From Streptomyces lucensis JCM 4490 (GTDB taxonomy: Bacteria > Actinomycetota > Actinomycetes > Streptomycetales > Streptomycetaceae): a DNA stretch of 64,000 nt. Under the pieces are notes generated by a model. The model searched no databases. It was not told where the DNA came from and was given only the letters and a program-made list of their open reading frames with translations. The stretch spans positions 232,766-296,765 of the forward strand of contig NZ_BMUE01000009.1 of NCBI RefSeq assembly GCF_014650035.1, written 5' to 3'. Position numbers and translations under genes: made by a program. Shown here piece by piece: positions 1 through 8,390 of this stretch (its first letter is position 1; each line of letters starts with the position of its first letter).

Positions 1-470
1 TGCCGGTAGATCTCGACCGGCTCCTCGCCCTCGCGCGCGAGGTGGACGGTCGTGCCGTCCTCGTCCGTGGAGCGGCCGACGACCGCCGTGCGGCCGTCGC
101 GGGACAGGGCCAGACCGGCCGGGTAGGACGGGGCGAGGCCCGGGACGGCCGGCGCGTTCTCCCCGCCCTCGAAGGGCTGGCGGCGCCAGATGCCGAACTC
201 GTCGCCGTCCTTGTCGTCGAACCACCAGATCCAGGCGCCGTCCGGGGAGAGCACACCGTCCGTCGTGCCGTTGGGCCGGTCCGTCGCCTGCCGCTGCTCG
301 CCCGTCGTGCGGTCCCAGGCGTACAGCTCGTACGTGCCCGTCGCGTTCGACACGAACAGGGAGCGGTCCGGCGCGTCCTCCGCCCAGTCGGGCAGCGACA
401 CCCGCGGCGCCCTGAAGCGCCTCTCCCAGTCCGGCATGTCCGGTGTGCCCGGCGTCCTGCTCTCACTCAT
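1..470 (-). CDS. S9 family (prolyl oligopeptidase-type) peptidase, N-terminal part
   Basis: The ATG is at 470 on the minus strand; the gene runs off the left edge, leaving about 156 codons. The visible part is beta-propeller-like, with repeats such as LSPDGAWIWWFDDKDGDEFG, LYAWDRTTGE and LALSRDGRTAVVG, as in the N-terminal blade domain of acylaminoacyl/dipeptidyl peptidases. The catalytic alpha/beta-hydrolase domain, with its Ser-Asp-His triad, would lie beyond the window. No signal peptide is seen, so it is probably a cytoplasmic peptidase or esterase of unknown substrate. It is divergent from the SURF1 gene across about 160 bp. A TolB-like protein without peptidase domain cannot be excluded from this fragment. 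Confidence 0.72.
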   Translation of the reverse strand, partial: MSESRTPGTPDMPDWERRFRAPRVSLPDWAEDAPDRSLFVSNATGTYELYAWDRTTGEQRQATDRPNGTTDGVLSPDGAWIWWFDDKDGDEFGIWRRQPFEGGENAPAVPGLAPSYPAGLALSRDGRTAVVGRSTDEDGTTVHLAREGEEPVEIYR

Positions 471-631
471 CGCCCCAGTCATGCGCCCATATTGCCTGGC
501 CGCGCCGACAATTGGGTGGCGGGTGTGCGCAGCCTGTGGACAACTTCGCGACCGTGGACGCACGGACCCTCCCCGGACCGGCTCCGCCCGACCCGGACCC
601 GCGGGCGGTGGCGCGGCGCGGGAGCCGTACC

Positions 632-1432
632 GTGGAGGGCGTGTACCGGTTTCTGCTGACTCCCCGCTGGTGGGGCATCAACGTCTTCGTGCTGCTCGCC
701 GTCCCGTTCTGCGTCTTCATGGGGTCCTGGCAGCTGAGCCGGTTCGAGGGGCGGGTGCAGGACCACCGCGCCGCGTCCGAGCAGGCCGCCTACGGCCGGG
801 ACGACGCCGCGCGGCCGCTGGAGCGGATGCTGCCCGTCGACAAGAGCACCTCGGGGCGGCGGGTCACCGCGAGCGGCCGGTACGGCGAGCAGCTCCTGGT
901 GCCCGGGCGGGAGCTGGACGGCAAGCGCGGTTTCTACGTCCTCACCCTGCTGCGCACCGGTTCCGGCAAGGCCCTGCCCGTGGTGCGGGGCTGGCTGCCG
1001 GGCACGGCGGACGCGGCGAAGGCGCCCGCGCCGCCGGCCGGTGAGGTCACCGTCACCGGCGCGCTGCAGGCGTCCGAGACGCCGGGGGACAACGGGGTCG
1101 GCGCCGGCGGCGGGCTGCCCGCGGGGCAGACGGGCGCGATCAGCGCGGCGTCGCTGGTCAACCTGGTGCCGTACCGGCTCTACGACGCCTGGGTCACCCT
1201 CGACCGGGCCGATTCCGGGATGACGGCCGTGCCCGCGGTCGCGCCGAACGGGACCGGGCTGGATCTGAAGGCGTTCCAGAACCTCGGCTACACCGGGGAG
1301 TGGTTCGTGTTCGCGGGCTTCGTGGTGTTCATGTGGTTCCGGCTGCTGCGGCGGGAGGTGGAGTTCCAGCGGGACGCCGCGCTGGGCCTGGTCCCGCAGG
1401 AACCGGGACGGACGCCGGTGGCGAGCGGCTGA
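632..1432 (+). CDS. SURF1 family protein (cytochrome oxidase assembly)
   Basis: 266 aa membrane protein with the SURF1 layout: one N-terminal TM helix (WGINVFVLLAVPFCVFMGSW), a large extracytoplasmic domain and a C-terminal TM helix (WFVFAGFVVFMWFRLL). The family assists haem a3 insertion and maturation of aa3-type cytochrome c oxidase. The conserved W-Q-L-x-R after TM1 and the late GYTGEWFVFAGF segment are typical. GTG 632 was chosen because GGGAG (620-624) lies 7 nt upstream; GTG 641, three codons on, is an alternative. The gene stands alone, convergent with the membrane protein gene at 1540. Confidence 0.85.
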   Translation: MEGVYRFLLTPRWWGINVFVLLAVPFCVFMGSWQLSRFEGRVQDHRAASEQAAYGRDDAARPLERMLPVDKSTSGRRVTASGRYGEQLLVPGRELDGKRGFYVLTLLRTGSGKALPVVRGWLPGTADAAKAPAPPAGEVTVTGALQASETPGDNGVGAGGGLPAGQTGAISAASLVNLVPYRLYDAWVTLDRADSGMTAVPAVAPNGTGLDLKAFQNLGYTGEWFVFAGFVVFMWFRLLRREVEFQRDAALGLVPQEPGRTPVASG

Positions 1433-1539
1433 GCGACGCCCTCCGGGGGCGGGGTGCGCGGCCGCGCCCGGGTCCTTCGCCGGGACCGCGCCTGTCAGGC
1501 CCGCCCGCGCCTGATCCGTCCTGATCAGGGCGCCAGACC

Positions 1540-2742
1540 CTACGCCCCCGCCAGCACTCCGGTGTAGTACACCGTGCCCGCGCAGGCGTGGGGGACGACC
1601 GCCGACGCCGACGGGGACCCGGCCTGGGCGGTGTGGGTGATCAGGATGCTGCCGTCGGCCGTGCCGCCGTCCTCGGCGACCAGCTGGGCGGACGGCCCGG
1701 AGGAGGTGCTGCCGGTGTCGGTCGTGCCGCCGGCGGACCCGGTCTCGCCGGTGGGCGTCGGGTCCGGGGAGGGGCCGCCGGTGTCCGAACCGGTGCTGCC
1801 GCCGCCGGTGGTGGGGCAGGTCTCCGAGGGCACGAAGGCGAACCTCTCCTCGTAGGCCGCGCCCGGCTTCAGGACCAGTGCGGCGACCTCCTGGGAGGGG
1901 TCGGGCAGGCTCGTCGCCGCGTCCCCGGCCGCGTGCCGGGCGGCACCGACCTTGGACTGGTCGGCCGCGCCCTGGGCCGTCGGGGAGACGGAGCCCGCGC
2001 CGCCGACGGTGCAGGCGGCGCCGGAGATGTTGGTGACGCGGAAGGTGCCGTAGACGATGCCCGCGGAGTCGGGCGCGTCGGCCGTCGCGGTGGCGGAGCC
2101 CAGCTGGGCCGCCGTGCACACCGGGGCGTTCGTGGAAAGGGTGGCGGACGGGTCGGCGCCGGCGCTCGCACCGCCGGAGGCCGAGCCGTGCTCCCCCTTG
2201 TCCTCGGGCTTGCCGGTCTCCTTGCCGGGCTTGACGCTGGTGCTGTCGCCCCCGTGCTTGCCGCCCGGGGTGCCGTTCTTGTCCTTGCCCTGGCCAGTGC
2301 CGCCCTGGGCCTGGGAGGACTGCCCGGCCATGGCGGTGTTGGGGTCGGAGCCGCTCGCGTTGGAGACGTGGACGAGGGCGGGGATCGCGGTGCCGATGAA
2401 CAGGGCCGCGGCGGCCATGCCGACGACGGCCTGCCGCTTGCGGGCCCGCCGGGCGGGGACGGCCCTGCGCAGGTGTTCGAGCGTGCCGGCGCGCGGCTGC
2501 AGGTCGTCGACCGCGGAGTGCAGCAGCCGGCGCAGGTCCGGCTCGTCGGAGCCGGAGCCGGAGATGTCCGGGATGAGCCCCTCGGGGCCCTTTTCGTCGG
2601 GGCCGTGGTTCACAGTTGCGTTCCCAGCGTGCGCATGGTTGTGCTCTTGTTCGTGCTTCGTCGGTTCCTGCCGGGCGTGGGGCTCGTGGCGTTCGCGGGA
2701 GGACCCGGCCCCCCGGGCGCCGTCGTCGGCGCGCCCGCTCAT
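1540..2742 (-). CDS. Membrane-anchored partner of the ECF sigma factor, DUF4232-like exterior
   Basis: 400 aa. The N-terminal about 105 residues are charged and include DLRRLLHSAVDDLQPRAGTL, probably cytoplasmic. One TM helix follows (VGMAAAALFIGTAIPALVHV), then a Gly/Ser/Lys-rich linker and an outer domain with paired cysteines (APVCTAAQ..., ISGAACTVGG, SETCPTT) resembling DUF4232-type exported domains. Its ATG overlaps the stop codon of the upstream sigma factor gene (ATGA, 2739-2742), so the two are translationally coupled. By position and topology it may be an anti-sigma or sensor for that factor, but I see no zinc-binding HxxxCxxC anti-sigma motif. Function is inferred. Confidence 0.7.
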   Translation of the reverse strand: MSGRADDGARGAGSSRERHEPHARQEPTKHEQEHNHAHAGNATVNHGPDEKGPEGLIPDISGSGSDEPDLRRLLHSAVDDLQPRAGTLEHLRRAVPARRARKRQAVVGMAAAALFIGTAIPALVHVSNASGSDPNTAMAGQSSQAQGGTGQGKDKNGTPGGKHGGDSTSVKPGKETGKPEDKGEHGSASGGASAGADPSATLSTNAPVCTAAQLGSATATADAPDSAGIVYGTFRVTNISGAACTVGGAGSVSPTAQGAADQSKVGAARHAAGDAATSLPDPSQEVAALVLKPGAAYEERFAFVPSETCPTTGGGSTGSDTGGPSPDPTPTGETGSAGGTTDTGSTSSGPSAQLVAEDGGTADGSILITHTAQAGSPSASAVVPHACAGTVYYTGVLAGA

Positions 2743-3422
2743 GCCGGTTCCTCCATGGCCACCCGCAGCGCGGCGATGCCCCGCGAGCCGTACGCCTTGA
2801 CCGAGCCCAGGGATATCCCGAGGGTCTCGGCGACCTGGGCCTCGGTCATGTCCGCGAAGTAGCGCAGCACGAGGACCTCGCGCTGGCGGCGCTGCAGCCC
2901 CTTCATGGCCTTGATGAGGTCGCGCCGCTCCAGCTGGTCGTAGGCGCCCTCCTCGGCGCTCGCCATGTCCGGCATCGGCTTGGAGAGCAGTTTCAGGCCG
3001 AGTATGCGGCGGCGCAGCGTGGACCGGGAGAGGTTGACGACCGTCTGCCGGAGGTAGGCGAGGGTCTTATCGGGGTCGCGGACGCGCTGGCGGGCCGAGT
3101 GGACCCGGATGAACGCCTCCTGGACGACGTCCTCGCAGGAGGCGGTGTCGTCGAGGAGGAGCGCCGCGAGACCCAGCAGCGAGCGGTAGTGGGCCCGGTA
3201 GGTCTCGGTGAGGTGGTCGACTGTCGTGCCGACGGCCGCGGGAGCCGTGGCGGCCGCGGTGTCGTCGGAACCGTCACGCTGACTGGGTATGCGGGTCGGC
3301 CGCGCTGCGGGCATGGGGGCGATCACCGGCATGCCGCCGGGCGTCCGGGGCCGGAGCGCCGTGCGGGGCGGTCGCAGCGCCGTACCGCTCCGGGCCGCAC
3401 TGAGTTCGAGTACCTCTGCCAC
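2739..3422 (-). CDS. ECF-type RNA polymerase sigma factor (SigE-like subfamily)
   Basis: 227 aa with sigma-70 region 2 (YRSLLGLAALLLDDTASCED, then VVQEAFIRVHSARQR) and region 4, whose HTH is EAQVAETLGISLGSVKAYGS. There is no region 3, as in ECF factors. The first about 65 residues are a Pro/Ala/Arg-rich extension. The annotated start is GTG 3422, with no convincing ribosome site; internal ATG 3332 is possible. It should direct RNA polymerase to a small regulon, possibly including its own operon. It is co-translated with the membrane protein at 1540-2742. Confidence 0.88.
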   Translation of the reverse strand: MAEVLELSAARSGTALRPPRTALRPRTPGGMPVIAPMPAARPTRIPSQRDGSDDTAAATAPAAVGTTVDHLTETYRAHYRSLLGLAALLLDDTASCEDVVQEAFIRVHSARQRVRDPDKTLAYLRQTVVNLSRSTLRRRILGLKLLSKPMPDMASAEEGAYDQLERRDLIKAMKGLQRRQREVLVLRYFADMTEAQVAETLGISLGSVKAYGSRGIAALRVAMEEPA

Positions 3423-3628
3423 GCCAGTTGGACACGCTTCCCCCCGTCAGGGTTGTACGTGCCGGGCGTCACATGTGCGACCACCGACGGTGCCTCAAGA
3501 GCCGTCATCCGCCCCGCTCTTCCGCTATGTCCCATTTGAACGGGCGTCCCCACGCCCCGATCACGGCGTCCCCACGCCAGGATCGTCACGTCCCCAGGTC
3601 TCGCGAAGGTGACCGCAAAGACGCTCGC

Positions 3629-3654
3629 CGCCGGGTGCGCGGTTGCACCCGGCG
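3629..3654. terminator. Perfect hairpin in the asd/sigma intergenic region
   Basis: CGCCGGGTGC (3629-3638), 6-nt loop, GCACCCGGCG (3645-3654). It lies between the 3' end of asd and the 5' end of the sigma factor operon, both on the minus strand. Its right arm with two upstream bases (TTGCACCCGGCG) recurs at 3752-3763 in a second hairpin. It could be a terminator or part of the sigma operon leader. The rest of 3423-3805 has no supported gene. Confidence 0.45.
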
Positions 3655-3756
3655 GAAAGGAAAATCCTCTGTCGCCGCACGGCCCGGTTCAAGTGGTCCG
3701 GACCATGCTTCTGACCACATTTCTTACGGAGATCCTACGAAGGTACGCGCTTGCAC

Positions 3757-3779
3757 CCGGCGTCTTTGCGGCGCCGGGC
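3757..3779 (-). terminator. Probable terminator of the lysC-asd operon
   Basis: CCCGGCG (3757-3763), 9-nt loop, CGCCGGG (3773-3779), about 27 nt beyond the asd stop codon. No clear U-tract follows, as is common for Streptomyces terminators. Confidence 0.45.
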
Positions 3780-3805
3780 GCGCCCCGGGGAAGGTTGCGC
3801 CGCCC

Positions 3806-4864
3806 TCAGGCCAGCTCCGCCGCGATCAGCTCCGCGATCTGCGCCGTGTTCAGCGCGGCTCCCTTGCGCAGGTTGTCCCCGCACACGAAGAGCTCCAGCG
3901 CGGTCGGATCGTCCAGCGCGCGCCGTACCCTGCCGACCCAGGTGGGGTCGGTGCCCACGACGTCGGCGGGCGTCGGGAACTCCCCGGCGGCCGGGTCGTC
4001 GCACAGCACCACTCCGGGCGCCGTGGCGAGGATCTCGCGGGCGCCGTCGACCGTCACCTCGCCCTGGAAGCGGGCGTGGACGGTGAGCGAGTGCGTGGTG
4101 ATCACCGGCACCCGGACACAGGTGACGGCGACCGGCAGGGCGGGCAGTCCGAGGATCTTGCGGGACTCGTCCCGCACCTTCATCTCCTCCGACGACCAGC
4201 CGTCCTCCCGGAGCGATCCGGCCCACGGGACGACGTTCAGGACGACCGGCTCGGGGAACGGCCCGGTGTCGTCGCCGACGGCCCGCCGTACGTCTCCCGG
4301 CTTGGTGCCCAGTTCCGTGCCGGCCACCAGGGACAGCTGGGACCTGAGCGTCTCCACCCCGGCCCGGCCGGCCCCGCTCACCGCCTGGTACGACGAGACC
4401 ACCAGCTCGCGCAGCCCGAACTCGGCGTGCAGCGCGCCCAGGGCGACGATCATCGTCAGGGTCGTGCAGTTGGGGTTGGCGACGATCCCGCGGGGGCGGG
4501 TCCGTACCGCGTGCGCGTTGACCTCGGGCACCACGAGCGGCACGTCCGGGTCCATCCGGAAGGCGCCGGAGTTGTCGACGACGACCGCGCCGCGCCCGGC
4601 GGCGATCGGTGCCCACTCGGCGGCCACCTCGTCCGGCACGTCGAACATCGCGACGTCGACCCCGGCGAAGGCGTCCTCGCTCAGGGCCACCACCTCGACG
4701 TCCTCCCCGCGCACGGCCAGCTTGCGGCCGGCCGAGCGGGGGGAGGCGATCAGGCGGATCTTGCCCCAGATGTCCGCGCGCTGGGACAGGATCTGGAGCA
4801 TGACCGCGCCGACGGCCCCGGTCGCGCCCACGACCGCGAGCGTCGGCTTGCCGGTCGGTGCCAT
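3806..4864 (-). CDS. asd: Aspartate-semialdehyde dehydrogenase
   Basis: 352 aa. It reduces beta-aspartyl phosphate with NADPH to aspartate semialdehyde, the second step toward lysine, diaminopimelate, threonine and methionine. The N-terminal nucleotide-binding loop is VVGATGAVG (11-19). The catalytic cysteine is C133 in NPNCTT. The VPEVN motif and the C-terminal VRVPV segment agree with the family, and length is normal. Its ATG overlaps the lysC stop (TAATG), so it is coupled to aspartokinase; the pair is the usual actinobacterial operon. Confidence 0.97.
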   Translation of the reverse strand: MAPTGKPTLAVVGATGAVGAVMLQILSQRADIWGKIRLIASPRSAGRKLAVRGEDVEVVALSEDAFAGVDVAMFDVPDEVAAEWAPIAAGRGAVVVDNSGAFRMDPDVPLVVPEVNAHAVRTRPRGIVANPNCTTLTMIVALGALHAEFGLRELVVSSYQAVSGAGRAGVETLRSQLSLVAGTELGTKPGDVRRAVGDDTGPFPEPVVLNVVPWAGSLREDGWSSEEMKVRDESRKILGLPALPVAVTCVRVPVITTHSLTVHARFQGEVTVDGAREILATAPGVVLCDDPAAGEFPTPADVVGTDPTWVGRVRRALDDPTALELFVCGDNLRKGAALNTAQIAELIAAELA

Positions 4865-6135
4865 TACCGGCCCGTGCCTCCGTAGACGACGGCCTCGTCG
4901 GTGTCGGAGTCGAGTCCGAAGGCGGTGTGCACGGCGCGCACGGCCTCCGGCACGTCGTCCTTGCGCGTGACGACCGAGATGCGGATCTCGGAGGTCGAGA
5001 TCAGCTCGATGTTCACGCCCGCGTCGCTCAGCGCCTCGAAGAAGGAGGCGGTGACCCCCGGGTTGGTCTTCATACCGGCGCCGACCAGGGAGATCTTGCC
5101 GATCTGGTCGTCGTAGCGCAGCGAGTCGAAGCCGATGCCGGAGCGGCTCTTCTCCAGCGCGTCGATCGCCTTGCGGCCCTCGGTCTTGGGCAGGGTGAAG
5201 GAGATGTCCGTCAGGCCCGTGGAGGCGGCGGACACGTTCTGCACGACCATGTCGATGTTGATCTCGGCATCGGCGATGGCACGGAAGATCGCGGCGGCCT
5301 CACCCGGCTTGTCCGGCACGCCGACGACCGTGATCTTGGCCTCGGAGGTGTCGTGCGCGACACCGGAGATGATGGCCTGCTCCACCTTCTGGTCCCCAAT
5401 CGGCTCACTGCTGACCCACGTGCCCTGCAGCCCGCTGAAGCTGGACCGGACGTGGATCGGGATGTTGTAGCGGCGGGCGTACTCCACACAGCGGTGGAGG
5501 AGCACCTTGGAGCCGGAGGCCGCGAGCTCCAGCATGTCCTCGAAGGAGATCCAGTCGATCTTCTTCGCCTTCTTCACCACGCGCGGGTCGGCGGTGAACA
5601 CGCCGTCCACGTCGGTGTAGATCTCGCAGACCTCGGCGTCGAGGGCGGCGGCGAGCGCCACGGCCGTGGTGTCGGAACCGCCGCGCCCGAGCGTGGTGAT
5701 GTCCTTCTTGTCCTGGCTGACGCCCTGGAACCCGGCGACGATGGCGATGTTGCCCCTGTCCAGGGACTCCCGGATGCGGCCCGGCGTGACGTCGATGATC
5801 CGGGCTTTGTTGTGGACCGAGTCGGTGATGACGCCGGCCTGGCTGCCGGTGAAGGACTGGGCCTCGTGGCCCAGGTTTTTGATCGCCATGGCCAGCAGTG
5901 CCATGGAGATACGCTCTCCGGCGGTCAGCAGCATGTCGAATTCGCGCCCGGCAGGCATCGGAGAAACCCGCTCGGCGAGATCGATCAGCTCGTCCGTCGT
6001 GTCGCCCATCGCGGAAACGACGACGACAACCTGGTTGCCGTTCTTCTTCGCTTCCACGATCCGCTTGGCGACGCGCTTGATGCCCTCGGCATCGGCTACG
6101 GAGGAGCCTCCGTACTTCTGCACGACAAGGCCCAC
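4864..6135 (-). CDS. lysC: Aspartate kinase
   Basis: 423 aa. It phosphorylates aspartate and is the regulated entry to the aspartate amino-acid family. The N-terminus GLVVQKYGGSSVADAEGIKR carries the KYGGSS ATP/substrate motif; GRGGSDTTAVALAAAL is the second kinase signature. Two C-terminal ACT domains (about residue 265 onward) would give lysine/threonine feedback control. Start is GTG 6135, with GAGGAG 5 nt upstream and family-typical VGLVVQKYGG; upstream in-frame codons lack coding character. As in Corynebacterium, an internal start could give a separate ACT subunit. Confidence 0.96.
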   Translation of the reverse strand: MGLVVQKYGGSSVADAEGIKRVAKRIVEAKKNGNQVVVVVSAMGDTTDELIDLAERVSPMPAGREFDMLLTAGERISMALLAMAIKNLGHEAQSFTGSQAGVITDSVHNKARIIDVTPGRIRESLDRGNIAIVAGFQGVSQDKKDITTLGRGGSDTTAVALAAALDAEVCEIYTDVDGVFTADPRVVKKAKKIDWISFEDMLELAASGSKVLLHRCVEYARRYNIPIHVRSSFSGLQGTWVSSEPIGDQKVEQAIISGVAHDTSEAKITVVGVPDKPGEAAAIFRAIADAEINIDMVVQNVSAASTGLTDISFTLPKTEGRKAIDALEKSRSGIGFDSLRYDDQIGKISLVGAGMKTNPGVTASFFEALSDAGVNIELISTSEIRISVVTRKDDVPEAVRAVHTAFGLDSDTDEAVVYGGTGR

Positions 6136-6352
6136 GTGCGCTCCTCGCTCGGTTCGTTTGTGTCGGCTCAGTCTATCGAGCGTCCGAATCCGACCACCCT
6201 GCTCCCGCATGGTGAGACATCGCGGCCGGCTGCCGCACTGCCCTTCGGTACGGAGATCCCGTCGGGGAATCTCACCCGCTCGGTTCGGGAACCTGCCCAG
6301 CAAGGGCCGGGCCACGCGGAACGTGCCCCGGCTCACACCGCCGGCGTGGGCG

Positions 6353-7015
6353 CTACTTCCCCGGCCGCACGCCCAGGGGGCCGCCGATCTCCCGCGCCAT
6401 CACGCGGCCCGCCTCGAACTCCAGGGTCTCGTCGCCCATGGTGGCCTGGTCGGTGTCGAGGCCGTCGAGCTCTTCCAGGGGCTGGTTGAGGCGGACGTGG
6501 ATGAGGACCGACTGCAGGGCCCGCAGGACCGCGGAGGCGGTGGGGCCCCAGTTGGAGAAGTAGGAGAACTGCCACCACCACAGGGCCTCCGTGGTGCGGC
6601 CCGAGCGGTAGTGGGCCATGCCGTGGCGGAGGTCGGTGATGATGTCGGCGAGGTCGTCGGAGATGCGGGCCGGCACGGGGGCCTTGCGGGGCTCGTACGG
6701 GTCGAAGACCTCCGAGTAGACGTCCACCGGGTCCAGCAGGCGGGCGAAGTTCTCGCGCAGCCCGTCCACGTCCGGCTCCGGGCCCGGGTCGGGCTCGTAG
6801 CGCTCATCGGGGACGATGTCCTCATGGGCGCCCAGCCGGCCGCCCGCCAGCAGGAGCTGGGAGACCTCCAGGAGGAGGAAGGGGACCGCCGACTCGGGCT
6901 CGTCGCCCTTCGCCACCTCGGTGACGGCCACCAGGAAGCTCTCCACCTGGTCCGCGATCTGGACCACGAAGTCGTCCGGGTTCTGCGTCGTGTCGTGCAG
7001 CGTGGCGTCAGACAT
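6353..7015 (-). CDS. DUF5063 domain-containing protein
   Basis: 220 aa soluble acidic protein with an alpha-helical look. Recognisable stretches are DFVVQIADQVESFLVAV, LRHGMAHYRSG and EALWWWQFSYFSNWGPTA, typical of the actinobacterial DUF5063 family, whose function is unknown. Its start overlaps the recR stop by 8 nt, so it is downstream in the recR transcript. Conserved linkage to recR in actinomycetes hints at a link with recombination, but nothing in the sequence proves this. Confidence 0.8.
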   Translation of the reverse strand: MSDATLHDTTQNPDDFVVQIADQVESFLVAVTEVAKGDEPESAVPFLLLEVSQLLLAGGRLGAHEDIVPDERYEPDPGPEPDVDGLRENFARLLDPVDVYSEVFDPYEPRKAPVPARISDDLADIITDLRHGMAHYRSGRTTEALWWWQFSYFSNWGPTASAVLRALQSVLIHVRLNQPLEELDGLDTDQATMGDETLEFEAGRVMAREIGGPLGVRPGK

Positions 7016-7607
7016 CTAGGAGTCGTCTCCCCTCGAAGGCGCGGCCGAGGGTGACCTCGTCCGCGTATTCCAGGTCGCCACCCACCGGGAGGCCGCTGGC
7101 CAGGCGGGTGACCTTCAGGCCCATGGGCTTGATCATGCGGGCGAGGTACGTCGCCGTCGCCTCGCCCTCGAGATTGGGGTCCGTGGCCAGGATCAGCTCC
7201 GTGACCGTCCCGTCGGCGAGTCTCGCCAGGAGTTCCCGTATCCGCAGGTCGTCGGGGCCGACGCCCTCGATCGGGCTGATCGCCCCGCCGAGGACGTGGT
7301 AGCGGCCGCGGAACTCACGGGTGCGCTCGATGGCGACGACGTCCTTGGGCTCCTCGACCACGCAGATCACCGACGGGTCGCGGCGGCTGTCGCGGCAGAT
7401 GTTGCACAGCTCCTCCTGCGCCACGTTGCCGCAGGTGGCGCAGAAGCGGACCTTCGCCTTCACTTCCAGGAGCGCCTGCGCGAGCCGCTTCACGTCCGTG
7501 GGCTCCGCCTGCAGGATGTGGAAGGCGATCCGCTGCGCGCTCTTGGGACCGACGCCGGGCAGCCGCCCCAGCTCGTCGATGAGGTCCTGGACCACGCCTT
7601 CGTACAA
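7008..7607 (-). CDS. recR: Recombination mediator protein RecR
   Basis: 199 aa. Acts with RecF/RecO in loading RecA at gapped DNA. An N-terminal HhH segment (LGRLPGVGPKSAQRIAFH) is followed by a C4 zinc finger (C56, C59, C68, C71) and a Toprim domain (VVEEPKDVVAIE through ILATDPNLEGEATATYLA). Length and motif order are standard. Start is TTG 7607 with AAAGG 7 nt upstream. First gene of a two-gene unit with the DUF5063 protein; ybaB is 146 bp upstream. Confidence 0.96.
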   Translation of the reverse strand: MYEGVVQDLIDELGRLPGVGPKSAQRIAFHILQAEPTDVKRLAQALLEVKAKVRFCATCGNVAQEELCNICRDSRRDPSVICVVEEPKDVVAIERTREFRGRYHVLGGAISPIEGVGPDDLRIRELLARLADGTVTELILATDPNLEGEATATYLARMIKPMGLKVTRLASGLPVGGDLEYADEVTLGRAFEGRRLLDV

Positions 7608-7688
7608 CGGACTGCCTTTCCTGGAGACCTTTCGGTACGTACGGTAGTTGGCTGCCGCCCCTCCTTGGAAGGCGGTGGGGGTGACGCA

Positions 7689-7705
7689 CCGGTGTCGAAC
7701 ACCGG
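7689..7705. terminator. Short hairpin between ybaB and recR
   Basis: CCGGTGT, loop CGA, ACACCGG. It sits 48 nt after the ybaB stop and could attenuate readthrough into recR. No U-tract. Confidence 0.3.
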
Positions 7706-7753
7706 AACGGCCCGCGCGTCAGGGTGCCGCGGCGGCTCCGGGAGCCCCGGGGG

Positions 7754-8116
7754 TCAGAACGGCAGACCCGGGATGCCGCTGCCGCCGCCCAGGCCCTGGG
7801 CCAGCGGGCCCAGCTTCTGCTGCTGCAGCGTCTGCGCGTTCTCGTTGGCCGCCTGCACGGCCGCCACGATCAGGTCGGCGAGGGTCTCGGCCGTCTCTTC
7901 AGGGGATGCGGCCTCCGGGTCGACCGCCTTCGGGTCGATCCTCAGGGCGCGCAGCTCGCCGGAGCCGGTGACGGTGGCCCGGACGAGACCGCCGCCCGCC
8001 TGCCCGTCGACCTCCGTGTTCGCCAGTTCCTCCTGCGCCCGCTGGAGGTCCTGCTGCATCTTCTGGGCCTGCTGGAGCAGCTGCTGCATGTTGGGCTGGC
8101 CACCACCGGGGATCAC
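7754..8116 (-). CDS. YbaB/EbfC family nucleoid-associated protein
   Basis: 120 aa. Small dimeric DNA-binding protein family. An N-terminal coiled-coil helix (NMQQLLQQAQKMQQDLQRAQ) is followed by the beta-sheet core (VRATVTGSGELRALRIDP) and a C-terminal helix. GTG 8116 is preceded by GAGGAG with 6 nt spacing. The gene lies upstream of recR, as in most bacteria, but without dnaX next to it. Confidence 0.93.
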   Translation of the reverse strand: MIPGGGQPNMQQLLQQAQKMQQDLQRAQEELANTEVDGQAGGGLVRATVTGSGELRALRIDPKAVDPEAASPEETAETLADLIVAAVQAANENAQTLQQQKLGPLAQGLGGGSGIPGLPF

Positions 8117-8390
8117 GATCAGCTCCTCGCCGTCTTCACCGTCGTCTTCCGCACGCTCGCTCCGTGCGGTGCTTCTCCGCTGTGCACGAGCCTACGTGGT
8201 CCACGGGGCCATCGCCCCGCCACTCTTTCGGGTGACAGGGGTGGCCGTCCTATACCTGATCAAGACCCTCATCCGAGCGGAAAAGCGGGGAAAGCTCCCT
8301 CTCCGCCACCCGTTGGGCGGTAGGAAGGGGGCCGCGCGTCGTCTGGAATGTCACGGAACGTGACCGGTCGTGATCAGTAGGGAGTGCCGG

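Noticed and set aside
479..2119. 546-codon open frame on the minus strand across SURF1 and the membrane protein gene
   Set aside because: Arg/His/Pro-rich translation without family features; it shadows two well-supported genes, a usual artefact at this G+C.
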